Source: Thermoleophilales bacterium (GTDB lineage: Bacteria; Actinomycetota; Thermoleophilia; Solirubrobacterales; 70-9). From it: a stretch of 6,999 nt of DNA. The stretch lies in the NCBI GenBank assembly GCA_020636955.1, contig JACJWY010000023.1, positions 1 through 6,999 on the forward strand, read 5' to 3'. A program made the position numbers and the translations under genes. Below, one piece after another: positions 1-6,079 of the stretch; the first letter of the stretch is position 1; each line of letters begins with the position of its first letter. The notes beneath the pieces were generated by a model. The model did no database searches. It was not told the DNA's origin and saw only the letters and a list, made by a program, of their open reading frames with translations.

Positions 1-45
1 GAGCAGCGGGCCCCGGGGATGCATGCCAAGCCCCACGGCGTATAA
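1..45 (+). other. Possible C-terminal tail of a rightward gene entering from the left edge
   Basis: Frame 1 is open from the window edge and would read EQRAPGMHAKPHGV before a TAA stop at 43-45. If real, it would converge on potC, whose stop lies at 82. Fifteen codons are too few to judge, and an open frame this short is expected by chance in high-G+C DNA. The stretch is also crowded with short palindromes (GGGCCC 8-13, CCCCGGGG 11-18, ATGCAT 20-25, GCATGC 22-27). I see no clear terminator in 46-81. Confidence 0.15.
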
Positions 46-81
46 CCACCAGCCCGCGGATCAAACAGACAGGGATGCAGG

Positions 82-933
82 TCAGACGGGCAGGGAGACG
101 GCTTTCTGGTCGGCCACCTCATCCGGCCGCAGCCCCGCTGCCTTCTCGGCCCGCTTCTGCTGGATGATCACCCCGAGCATCGCGATCACGGTGACCGCGA
201 AGAGCATGGTCGCGATCACGTTGACCTGGACCGGGATGCCGCGCTGGTTCGCACCGAAGATGTAGAGCGGGAAGGTGACGGTCGAACCGGAGTTGAAGTT
301 CGAGATCACGAAGTCGTCGATCGAGAGGGCGAAGGCCAGGAATGCGGCCGAGACCACTCCCGGTGCGATCAGGGGCAGGGTGATCTTGCGGAAGGTGGTG
401 AAGGCGTCGGCCCCGAGGTCGGCTGCGGCTTCCTCGAGCCGCCGGTCGAAACCGATCAGCCTCGATCTGACCACGATCACCACGAAGCTGACCGAGAACA
501 TGATGTGGGCGATCAGCAGGGTCTGGAAACCGAGTTCGAAGATGTTCAGGGTGAGGAAGAAGGAGAGCAGCGCAGCCCCGATCACGACTTCCGGGGTGGC
601 CATCGGAATCACAATCAGCAGGTTGGCCGCCCGGCGGCCCAGGAACTGGTAGCGGACCAGGGCGATCGCGAGCAGGGTGCCGATGATCGTTGCCCCGATC
701 GCAGTCAGGAAGGCCAGCCTGATGCTGGTCAGCAGGGCGTCGGTGAGCTCGGTTATCGCGAATGGCTTGCCCCAGTACTCGGTTGTGAAACCGACCCACT
801 CGAAGTTGAACCGGCCCTCCGGGTTGTTGAAGGAGAAGAGGGCGATGATCGCGATCGGGATCAGCATGTAGGCGATCGCCAACAGGCCGATGATCATCAC
901 CGAGTTTTCCCTCAGCCAGCGCCAGGCCCTCAT
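82..933 (-). CDS. potC: Polyamine ABC transporter permease PotC
   Basis: Inner-membrane permease subunit of a spermidine/putrescine-type ABC importer, 283 aa, the usual length for PotC/PotI. It should pair with PotB to form the channel that PotA energises. Hydrophobic segments lie near residues 12-33, 68-93, 103-127, 136-157, 190-210 and 236-257, giving the expected six helices. The cytoplasmic EAA loop that docks on the ATPase is canonical at residues 168-187 (EAAADLGA ... ITLP). The family stretch SIDDFVISNF follows at 204-213. The ATG at 933 overlaps the potB stop as ATGA. Its Shine-Dalgarno sequence (AGGAGG, 7 nt spacing) lies inside the last potB codons, which implies translational coupling. 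It is the last gene of the operon. The exact substrate cannot be told from this subunit. Confidence 0.93.
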   Translation of the reverse strand: MRAWRWLRENSVMIIGLLAIAYMLIPIAIIALFSFNNPEGRFNFEWVGFTTEYWGKPFAITELTDALLTSIRLAFLTAIGATIIGTLLAIALVRYQFLGRRAANLLIVIPMATPEVVIGAALLSFFLTLNIFELGFQTLLIAHIMFSVSFVVIVVRSRLIGFDRRLEEAAADLGADAFTTFRKITLPLIAPGVVSAAFLAFALSIDDFVISNFNSGSTVTFPLYIFGANQRGIPVQVNVIATMLFAVTVIAMLGVIIQQKRAEKAAGLRPDEVADQKAVSLPV

Positions 934-1793
934 GTCGCTTCCTCCTCCTCGCCCATCAGGGCTTCGGTCCCGGCGAACTTGATGTAGACGAGCAGGGCGA
1001 CGAGGATGATTGCCATCAGGGTGAAGGAGAGCGCCGCCGCCTCGGAGTAATCAGTGACGACCAGGTACTTCGACTGGATGACGTTGCCGATCATCGCCTG
1101 GCCGGTACCGCCGAGGAAGGTCGCGTTTACGTAGTCACCGGCGGCAGGGATGAAGGTCAGGAGGATGCCGGCGATGATCCCCGGCATGGTCAGGGGAAGG
1201 GTAATCCGGAAAAAGGTCTGGGCGGTCGACGCGTAGAGGTCCTTACCGGCTTCCAGCAGCCGCTCGTCGAGCCTTTCCAGCGCCGTAAACAGGGGCAGCA
1301 CCATGAAAGGCAGGAAGTTGTAGGTGAGACCCGCGATCACCGCGCCACTGGTAGCGAGGACGTGACCGTCAGGCGCCATCCCGAGAAACTTCAGGACCGA
1401 GACGACCGGGCTCGAATCATCGAGGATGGTCTTCCAGGCGATCGTTCTGATCAGGTAGGTGGTAAAGAATGGCGCCACCACCGCGAAGAGCATCAGGTTC
1501 TTCCAGCGCCCCGCCTTGAAGGCGATCGCGTAGGCCAGCGGATAGCCGATCAGCAGGCAGAAAACGGTGGCGACCCCGGCGTACCAGAACGAGCGAATGA
1601 ACTGCTCGCTGTACTGGGAGACCGCATCCGAGTAGTTGCTGAAGGCCCAGGTCAGCTCGTAGCCGGTCTGCACGGTGCCGGTCTTCAGCGAGAGCTCCCC
1701 CATGTAGTACATGGGGATCACGAAGAAGATGACCAGCCAGAGCAGGCCCGGGGCCAGCAGCCAGTAGGGGGTCATGCGCTGACGGAGACTCAT
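930..1793 (-). CDS. potB: Polyamine ABC transporter permease PotB
   Basis: Second membrane permease of the importer, 287 aa, normal for PotB/PotH. Hydrophobic segments lie near residues 10-31, 70-92, 99-120, 145-170, 202-222 and 250-273. The EAA loop is at 181-200 and reads EAGKDLYAS ... ITLP. The glycine usually found after 'DL' is tyrosine here, while PotC keeps the canonical glycine. The PotB-like FIPAAGDYV follows at 215-223. The ATG at 1793 is preceded by AAGGGG, 11 nt away, which is long for a Shine-Dalgarno sequence. Another ATG six codons in (1775) has no better site. The start region is buried in a nested inverted repeat (see 1776-1834). The C-terminus GEEEEAT is a run of Glu codons that doubles as the ribosome site of potC. 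The assignment is firm at family level. Confidence 0.92.
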   Translation of the reverse strand: MSLRQRMTPYWLLAPGLLWLVIFFVIPMYYMGELSLKTGTVQTGYELTWAFSNYSDAVSQYSEQFIRSFWYAGVATVFCLLIGYPLAYAIAFKAGRWKNLMLFAVVAPFFTTYLIRTIAWKTILDDSSPVVSVLKFLGMAPDGHVLATSGAVIAGLTYNFLPFMVLPLFTALERLDERLLEAGKDLYASTAQTFFRITLPLTMPGIIAGILLTFIPAAGDYVNATFLGGTGQAMIGNVIQSKYLVVTDYSEAAALSFTLMAIILVALLVYIKFAGTEALMGEEEEAT

Positions 1794-1834
1794 GATCGGT
1801 TTTTCCCCTTATTCCGATTCATCTCCGTCAGCGC
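1776..1834 (-). promoter_or_regulatory. Nested stem-loop enclosing the potB ribosome-binding site and start codon
   Basis: Seen directly: GCGCTGACGGAGA (mRNA sense, 1834 to 1822) is a perfect 13-nt inverted match to TCTCCGTCAGCGC (1788 to 1776), which lies within codons 2-7 of potB. The 33 nt between them contain a second stem, ATCGG (1818-1814) with CCGAT (1799-1795). The 14-nt apical loop (1813-1800) carries AAGGGG, the only plausible potB Shine-Dalgarno. The AUG (1793-1791) sits in the internal loop between the two stems. No U-tract follows, so this does not look like an intrinsic terminator. By inference it could limit potB initiation, act as a processing or decay barrier that protects the potA-potD part of the message, or respond to a ligand. 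Polyamines bind structured RNA, which makes feedback conceivable but unproven. Confidence 0.6.
1790..1822 (-). CDS. Possible ten-codon leader ORF overlapping the potB start
   Basis: An ATG at 1822-1820 opens a frame reading MNRNKGKNRS and ending in TGA at 1792-1790, so its stop overlaps the potB ATG as ATGA. The peptide is strikingly basic (two Lys and two Arg in ten residues, no acidic residue). Evidence against: GGAG abuts the ATG with no spacer, and the better AAGGGG at 1843-1838 is 15 nt away. The same frame is also open upstream into the end of potD, so the short ORF may be chance. If translated, ribosomes would melt the surrounding hairpin and hand over to potB. Confidence 0.2.
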   Translation of the reverse strand: MNRNKGKNRS

Positions 1835-1846
1835 TTTCCCCTTGTT
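1802..1846 (-). repeat. Duplicated AAYAAGGGGAAA element upstream of potB
   Basis: The 12-mer AAYAAGGGGAAA occurs twice on the coding strand of the potD-potB gap, at 1846-1835 (AAC...) and 1813-1802 (AAT...), 33 nt apart. Each holds a Shine-Dalgarno-like AAGGGG. The inner copy is the presumptive potB site in the apical loop of the stem-loop. The outer copy lies just 5' of the outer stem, and could serve as a ribosome standby site or as the ribosome site of the short leader frame. These roles are inference. Confidence 0.45.
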
Positions 1847-1865
1847 CAGTGGACGAGAACCCGGG

Positions 1866-3023
1866 TCAGCCGAGCTTCGCGTCTTCGAAGGCCTGTTCGA
1901 CCTCCTGGACCTGTTGCTCGTCACCGGGTGGTGAGACCTGGTTGAAGCACTTCGCCGTGAACTGTTCGGACGGGAAGATCAACTCGTTGTTGGCCAGTGC
2001 AGGATCCTGCTTGAGAAGGATCTGCTTGACCCCCTCGACCGGGCTGACGTAGTTCACGTACTGGGTGATCTTCGCCTGGACTTCGGGCTCATAGACGTAG
2101 TTCATGAACTCGTAGGCGGCTGCCGCGTTCGGAGCACCGACCGGGATCAGCATGTTGTCCGACCAGATCGAGCAACCCTGGGCCGGCTGGACGTAGGCGA
2201 TGTTCTCGTTGTCGGCCTGAGCCTGGATCGCATCGCCGGACCAGCCGATCGCGGCAACCACGTTGCCGTTGGCGAGGTCCTGGATGTAGTCGTTGCCGGT
2301 CACCTTGCGGATCTGGCCGCTGGAGACGAGACCCTTGAACTTGTCGATCGTGTCGAGCCAGTCCTGGTCGGTGGCGTCAACCGGGTCGATCCCGTCGGCA
2401 GCCATCATCAGCGGGATCGTGTCGCGCATCTCGTCGAGCACGGTCACCTTGCCCTTGTACTTCGGATCCCAGAGGTCATTGATCGACTTGACATCCGGGG
2501 CGAGGTCCTTGCGGACCACGAGACCGGTCATGCCTGACTGCCAAGGAACCGAGAACTCGCGGTTCGGGTCAAACGAGGGGCTCTGCAGGGCCGGGATCAG
2601 GTTCTTCTCGACGTTCGGGATCTTGGCCTTGTCGAGCTTCTGGATGTAGCCGAGCTTGAACATCTTCTCCGCCATCCAGTCGGTTACGACGATGATCGAA
2701 CGTCCGCCCGAGTCGCCCTGGCTGAGCAGCGGCTGCATCTTTCCGAAGAAGTCGGTGTTCGAGTTGACGTCCTCGGTGTAGGTGGTCGAGGTTCCGGTCA
2801 CCTTGTCGAAGTTCTTGATCGTCGCGCCGTCGATGTAGAGCGGCCAGTTCGAGATCTTCAGCGATCCCTTGGGGTCGCCGCCCGAGGCCGTGGTCACATC
2901 GGAATTGTCGGAGCCACCGAGGCCGCCACCGCCGCCGCCACAGGCGACCAGCACAAGCGAAGCGACCAGCGCCAACACCCCCAGAGCAAGCAGGCGGATC
3001 TGTTTCATCTTGATGTTGGTCAT
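1866..3023 (-). CDS. potD: Polyamine-binding lipoprotein PotD
   Basis: Extracytoplasmic substrate-binding protein of the importer, 385 aa. Residues 1-28 form a lipoprotein signal: basic start, hydrophobic core, lipobox LVAC with Cys28 as the lipidation site. A glycine-rich tether (29-37) and a polar linker follow. The mature part is a type II periplasmic-binding fold (SBP_bac family). Aligned by motif to E. coli PotD, the polyamine contacts W34/Y37, D168/E171, W229 and W255/D257 correspond to W60/Y63 (NWPLYI), E198/D201 (LDEMRD), W261 (GWSGDA) and W287/D289 (IWSDN). All are kept apart from Asp/Glu exchanges at the acidic pair. The ATG at 3023 overlaps the potA stop by one base and has AAGGAG 8 nt upstream. 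The ATG five codons later (3008) lacks such a site. The conserved pocket supports a polyamine ligand, but which one is open. Confidence 0.93.
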   Translation of the reverse strand: MTNIKMKQIRLLALGVLALVASLVLVACGGGGGGLGGSDNSDVTTASGGDPKGSLKISNWPLYIDGATIKNFDKVTGTSTTYTEDVNSNTDFFGKMQPLLSQGDSGGRSIIVVTDWMAEKMFKLGYIQKLDKAKIPNVEKNLIPALQSPSFDPNREFSVPWQSGMTGLVVRKDLAPDVKSINDLWDPKYKGKVTVLDEMRDTIPLMMAADGIDPVDATDQDWLDTIDKFKGLVSSGQIRKVTGNDYIQDLANGNVVAAIGWSGDAIQAQADNENIAYVQPAQGCSIWSDNMLIPVGAPNAAAAYEFMNYVYEPEVQAKITQYVNYVSPVEGVKQILLKQDPALANNELIFPSEQFTAKCFNQVSPPGDEQQVQEVEQAFEDAKLG

Positions 3024-4246
3024 CAGTTCACTCCTTCGGTGATTTGGTCGGTGGGCGTTGGGCCAGAGGTCGCTTCCTCCGGATCGGATTCGGCGACAAG
3101 GTGCATGTGCTCGGGCAGCCAGTTCAGGCGGACCTTCGCGCCGCCGCCGGGAAGGTGCTGCCGGGCATCTTCGGAAGCGTTGGGGACCAGGACGGTCATG
3201 TTCACGTCATCGGCGACCTTGATCGCCATCTGGGTCGAGGTGCCGAGATAGAGCGAACTCTCGACGATGCCGTCGACGCCGGGCTGATCACCCGGGGCAT
3301 TCCCGGGCAATGAAACGGTCAGCTTCTCGGGCCTGACCACGGCAAAGCATTTCTCGCCGGTCGTGAACTGCTTCGCATCCTCGGTCGGGACGGCGGGCCC
3401 GTCGGCGATCTCTATTTCACCCGGACCCCTGACCACCGCCGGCATCAGGTTCGAGACACCGATGAATCCGGCGACGAAGGTGGAGGAAGGCCGGTCGTAG
3501 ACGGTTTCCGGGTCGGCGCACTGCTCGATCTTTCCTTCGTTCATGACCGCGATCCGGTCACTCATGGTCAGGGCTTCTTCCTGATCGTGGGTGACGTATA
3601 CGAAGGTGATCCCGACGTCTCGCTGGATCTGCTTGAGCTGCACCTGGAGTCCCTTGCGGAGCTTGAGGTCAAGGGCACCGAGTGGCTCGTCGAGCAGCAG
3701 GACCTTGGGCAGGTTGACCAGGGCGCGGGCCAGGGCCACCCGCTGCTGCTGGCCACCGGATAGCTGGTTCGGTTTGCGCTTCGCCTCGCGGGAGAGTCCG
3801 ACCCTTTCGAGTTCCCTCCCGACCCGCTCCTTGATTTCCGCCTTCGGAACCTTCTGGCGCTTGAGTCCGAAGCCGACGTTTTCTTCCAGCGTCATGTGGG
3901 GGAAAAGTGCGTAGGACTGGAAGACGGTGTTGGTCGGTCGCTTGTAGGCGGGCAGCCCGGCCACATCGGAGCCGTCGATCAGAACCTTGCCGGTGGTCGG
4001 CTGCTCGAAGCCCGCGATCATCCGCAAGGTCGTCGTCTTGCCACAGCCGGAGGGGCCGAGCATGGTGAAGAACTCGCCGTCGGCGATGTCGAGGTCCATG
4101 TCGTGGACCGCGGTGAAGTCACCGAACTGCTTGGTGACACCCTCGAGGGTTACTCCCCCGCTCCCAGATCCTGCGGCGCTTGCGGCTGGTTCCCCCGCCT
4201 GATCCGGTTCCGGATCGGTCGGTGGTTGATCTGGCGAGCCTTCCAT
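3023..4246 (-). CDS. potA: Polyamine ABC transporter ATP-binding protein PotA
   Basis: Cytoplasmic ATPase that drives polyamine uptake through PotB/PotC, 407 aa. The nucleotide-binding domain spans about residues 32-265, with Walker A GPSGCGKT (64-71), Q-loop Gln110 (FQSYALFPH), signature LSGGQ (162-166), Walker B VLLLDEP (182-188) and H-loop His220. A TOBE_2 domain occupies about 268-385 and contains the family stretch FAVVRPEKL. Nothing catalytic is missing. It is longer than E. coli PotA (378 aa) because of a roughly 30-residue N-terminal Pro/Asp/Gly/Ser-rich tail and an acidic Pro/Thr-rich C-terminal tail, both probably disordered. The ATG at 4246 is preceded by GAGAGGGG with a 4-nt spacer, and no later start would keep the whole domain. 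It is the first gene of the leftward operon. Confidence 0.95.
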   Translation of the reverse strand: MEGSPDQPPTDPEPDQAGEPAASAAGSGSGGVTLEGVTKQFGDFTAVHDMDLDIADGEFFTMLGPSGCGKTTTLRMIAGFEQPTTGKVLIDGSDVAGLPAYKRPTNTVFQSYALFPHMTLEENVGFGLKRQKVPKAEIKERVGRELERVGLSREAKRKPNQLSGGQQQRVALARALVNLPKVLLLDEPLGALDLKLRKGLQVQLKQIQRDVGITFVYVTHDQEEALTMSDRIAVMNEGKIEQCADPETVYDRPSSTFVAGFIGVSNLMPAVVRGPGEIEIADGPAVPTEDAKQFTTGEKCFAVVRPEKLTVSLPGNAPGDQPGVDGIVESSLYLGTSTQMAIKVADDVNMTVLVPNASEDARQHLPGGGAKVRLNWLPEHMHLVAESDPEEATSGPTPTDQITEGVN

Positions 4247-4263
4247 CGAACCCCTCTCTCAGG

Positions 4264-4390
4264 TGGACAAGTACCGGAGTGACAAATTGCCTGCCCCGGC
4301 AAGTTCGGTTTGAACCGTATGCGAAAACCGGGGGGGTCCGCAACCACGTTTTGTCCAATAAGGATTGCGGGAATGATCCCGTTGTCCAAT
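4264..4390. repeat. Repeated TTGGACAA boxes in the potA leader region
   Basis: On the potA coding strand ATTGGACAA occurs exactly twice, at 4390-4382 and 4359-4351, with starts 31 bp apart (about three helical turns). Between them lies an inverted repeat, CGGGA-ATGA-TCCCG (4368-4381), which abuts the first box. A related TGGACAAG is found at 4264-4271 in the opposite orientation, just upstream of the potA ribosome site. Same-face spacing and repetition suggest paired binding sites for a regulator. The boxes could also contain poor -35-like elements. The identity of any regulator is unknown. Confidence 0.35.
4306..4343 (-). promoter_or_regulatory. Candidate potA operon promoter with overlapping palindrome
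   Basis: Reading toward potA, TTGCGG (4343-4338) and TACGGT (4319-4314) are separated by 18 nt and would serve as weak -35 and -10 elements, putting the start of transcription near 4307 and leaving a leader of about 60 nt. The -10 element lies within a palindrome, CGGTT-TG-AACCG (4306-4317), a plausible repressor operator. A further inverted repeat, TTGCC-N6-GGCAA (4287-4302), would fall in the leader. The consensus matches are poor, so this is only a candidate. Confidence 0.25.
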
Positions 4391-4395
4391 GTCCG

Positions 4396-4410
4396 CCCCT
4401 TCCGCAGGGG
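4396..4410. other. Small hairpin downstream of the APC permease gene
   Basis: CCCCT-TCCGC-AGGGG forms a 5-bp stem with a 5-nt loop, 26 nt past the permease stop codon. It lacks a following U-tract, so it is a weak case for an intrinsic terminator. The permease stop itself is part of another palindrome, TGACC-TT-GGTCA (4427-4438). Whether transcription of the permease gene ends here or reads through into potA, 189 nt away on the same strand, cannot be decided from sequence. Confidence 0.3.
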
Positions 4411-4435
4411 GTATGAAGCGCCCTGATGACCTTGG

Positions 4436-5992
4436 TCAGCCGTCTCCGCCGGTGAGGGTTGCGGCCGGTTCGAGCTTGCCGTCGAGCAGGCCGGGGTCGG
4501 CGGTCTGGCGACGGAGCTTGAAGAACGGTTCTTCCTGGTGGCGACGCCAGACGAAGAGCAGGATCGCACCGAGCAGAAGGAAACCGACACCGATGATCGC
4601 CGGCGGGGCGAACCCGAACCAGGATGAGCCGCTGTAGGAATTGGCCGGATCGGACCAGTCGACCAGGGACTTGACGAAGAGATAGGTGAGCAGCAGGGCA
4701 CCGGTCACCGGGGCGACGCCGACGAACAGCAGGTTCTTTACCGACTTGAAGAGCTCCCGCCGGTAGTAAAAGGCGCAGGCATAGCCGGTCATCGCGTAAT
4801 AGAAGGCGATCATCAGCGAAAGGGCGGAAAGCGAATCGAAAAGGAAGTTCTCGCTGATCAGCTTCGAGGGGACGTACCAGATGATCGCGAGAGCCCCGAT
4901 CGTCACGGTCGAAACGACCGGGGTGAAGAAACGGCCGGAAATTTCGCCGAAGGCATGGGGCATCGCCTCGGCCCGGGCCATCGAAAGGGAAGTGCGCGAG
5001 GAGGGCAGGATCGTGGTCTGGGTCGAGGCGAGGGCCGAGACGACCACCGAAAGCAGGACCAGCAGTCCGAGGGTTCCGCCGAGCACCTCCTTGGCGTAGG
5101 TGGCGAGAATCGTCGCGTCATCATCGAACTGCTCGGCCCCGGCGACTCCACCCCAGGCGACGATCGCGAAAGCGACGCCGACATAGGTGATCAGCAGCAG
5201 GGTGGTGGAGATAACTCCGGCCAGTCCCGGCTTGTCGACATCACCTTCGGTTTCCTCGTTCAGGTTGACCGCGCTCTCCCAGCCCCAGTAGATGAAGACT
5301 GCCAGCAGCATCGCGCCGGAGAGCGCGCCGGCCGAGATGTTGAACGGATTCAGCCAGGCCAGCGAGGGATCGACCGAGCCGGCGGGGGCGTCGCCGCCCC
5401 ATACCTTGACCAGAGCAACCACGACGAAGAGGATCAACGGCACGATCTGCAGGACCATCAGGAATTTCTGGAGATTGGCCGAGATCTCCGTTCCCCAGAC
5501 ACAGACCCCGGTCATGATCACCATCAAGAGGACGGCGGTCGAGGTCACAGCGGCGGTGCTGTTCATCAGCCCGTCGGCCCCGATCAGGTCGAAGAAGCTT
5601 GAAGCCGCGACGTCGGCCAGAGAGCCGACCACGAGGATGCCGGTCACGCAGATCGCCCAGCCGGTCATCCATCCGGACTGCGGACCGATCGCCCGGGTGA
5701 CCCAGGCGAAACAGGTGCCACAGTCCTGGTCGGCCTTGTTCATGTAATAGAAGGCGGCCGCGATGAAGAACATCGGCACGAAGGCGACCAGCAGGGCGGC
5801 CGGGGCCTCGAGCCCGACCAGGACCACGATCGACCCGATCACCGCCGCCAGCGAATAGGCCGGGGCCGTCGAGGCGAGGGCGATCGCCAGCCCGTCGGTG
5901 AAGCTGATCGCGTCCGCCTTCAGATGCGGCTGGCCGTCGCCGGGGGAAGCCGAGGCGGGGTCCGGACGAGAAGGAACCTCTGCGCTCTCCAT
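4436..5992 (-). CDS. APC-superfamily amino acid/polyamine permease
   Basis: Secondary transporter of 518 aa with about 12 hydrophobic segments (near residues 30-54, 58-83, 107-132, 147-168, 175-197, 219-243, 256-282, 300-323, 357-375, 384-410, 418-441 and 461-483). TM1 contains ASTAPAYSLAAVIG (41-53) and TM6 IYWGWESAVNLNEET (234-248), the positions where APC transporters have unwound substrate-binding helices. Loop 2-3 carries NKADQDCGTC, with a CxxC-like pair at Cys91/Cys94. The substrate is not readable from sequence; next to a polyamine importer and an omega-aminotransferase, putrescine, GABA or a related amino acid are the likeliest. The ATG at 5992 was chosen because the hydrophobic core follows after a normal 29-residue polar tail. 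The longer open frame back to 6238 would run into the divergent gene and is non-membrane-like. The ribosome site is weak (TAGG, 9 nt away). Confidence 0.87.
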   Translation of the reverse strand: MESAEVPSRPDPASASPGDGQPHLKADAISFTDGLAIALASTAPAYSLAAVIGSIVVLVGLEAPAALLVAFVPMFFIAAAFYYMNKADQDCGTCFAWVTRAIGPQSGWMTGWAICVTGILVVGSLADVAASSFFDLIGADGLMNSTAAVTSTAVLLMVIMTGVCVWGTEISANLQKFLMVLQIVPLILFVVVALVKVWGGDAPAGSVDPSLAWLNPFNISAGALSGAMLLAVFIYWGWESAVNLNEETEGDVDKPGLAGVISTTLLLITYVGVAFAIVAWGGVAGAEQFDDDATILATYAKEVLGGTLGLLVLLSVVVSALASTQTTILPSSRTSLSMARAEAMPHAFGEISGRFFTPVVSTVTIGALAIIWYVPSKLISENFLFDSLSALSLMIAFYYAMTGYACAFYYRRELFKSVKNLLFVGVAPVTGALLLTYLFVKSLVDWSDPANSYSGSSWFGFAPPAIIGVGFLLLGAILLFVWRRHQEEPFFKLRRQTADPGLLDGKLEPAATLTGGDG

Positions 5993-6005
5993 GCCGGTAA
6001 ACCTA

Positions 6006-6019
6006 GCCGCAAACGCGGC
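6006..6019 (-). other. Hairpin just upstream of the APC permease ribosome site
   Basis: GCCGC-AAAC-GCGGC is a 5-bp G+C-only stem with a 4-nt loop. In the permease mRNA it directly precedes the weak UAGG ribosome site and ends 14 nt before the AUG. It may modulate initiation or be incidental. No recognised riboswitch fold is visible around it. Confidence 0.3.
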
Positions 6020-6079
6020 GTCGTGGTGAAGGCAGGACGGGACGTGAAGGTCCGGAAGCTTCTTGTGACGTTTCGTCGG

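Noticed and set aside
1..81. Start of a further leftward operon gene (ATG at 24-22, or a GTG near 53)
   Set aside because: Open frames exist, but they have fewer than 20 codons in the window, no good ribosome site and nothing recognisable.
170..235. Repeated GCGATCACGGT-like words inside potC
   Set aside because: They encode similar Ala/Val/Ile/Met stretches of a membrane helix, and GATCGCG-type words recur across all genes here. This is codon bias, not a structured repeat.
3896..4282. Rightward 128-codon open frame opposite potA
   Set aside because: It lies fully antisense to conserved ATPase codons, and its composition is that of a high-G+C shadow frame. No ribosome site or recognisable domain.
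4396..4410. CCCCT/AGGGG hairpin as an intrinsic terminator
   Set aside because: The stem is short and no run of U follows on either strand. Kept only as a hairpin.
4247..4435. A riboswitch in the potA leader
   Set aside because: The palindromes are short and independent, and no known riboswitch core or conserved purine-rich motif was recognised. DNA operator sites explain them better.
4955..5602. Rightward 215-codon open frame opposite the APC permease
   Set aside because: Gly/Asp/Arg/Gln-rich with low complexity, typical of the antisense of membrane-protein codons. The permease on the other strand is clearly real.
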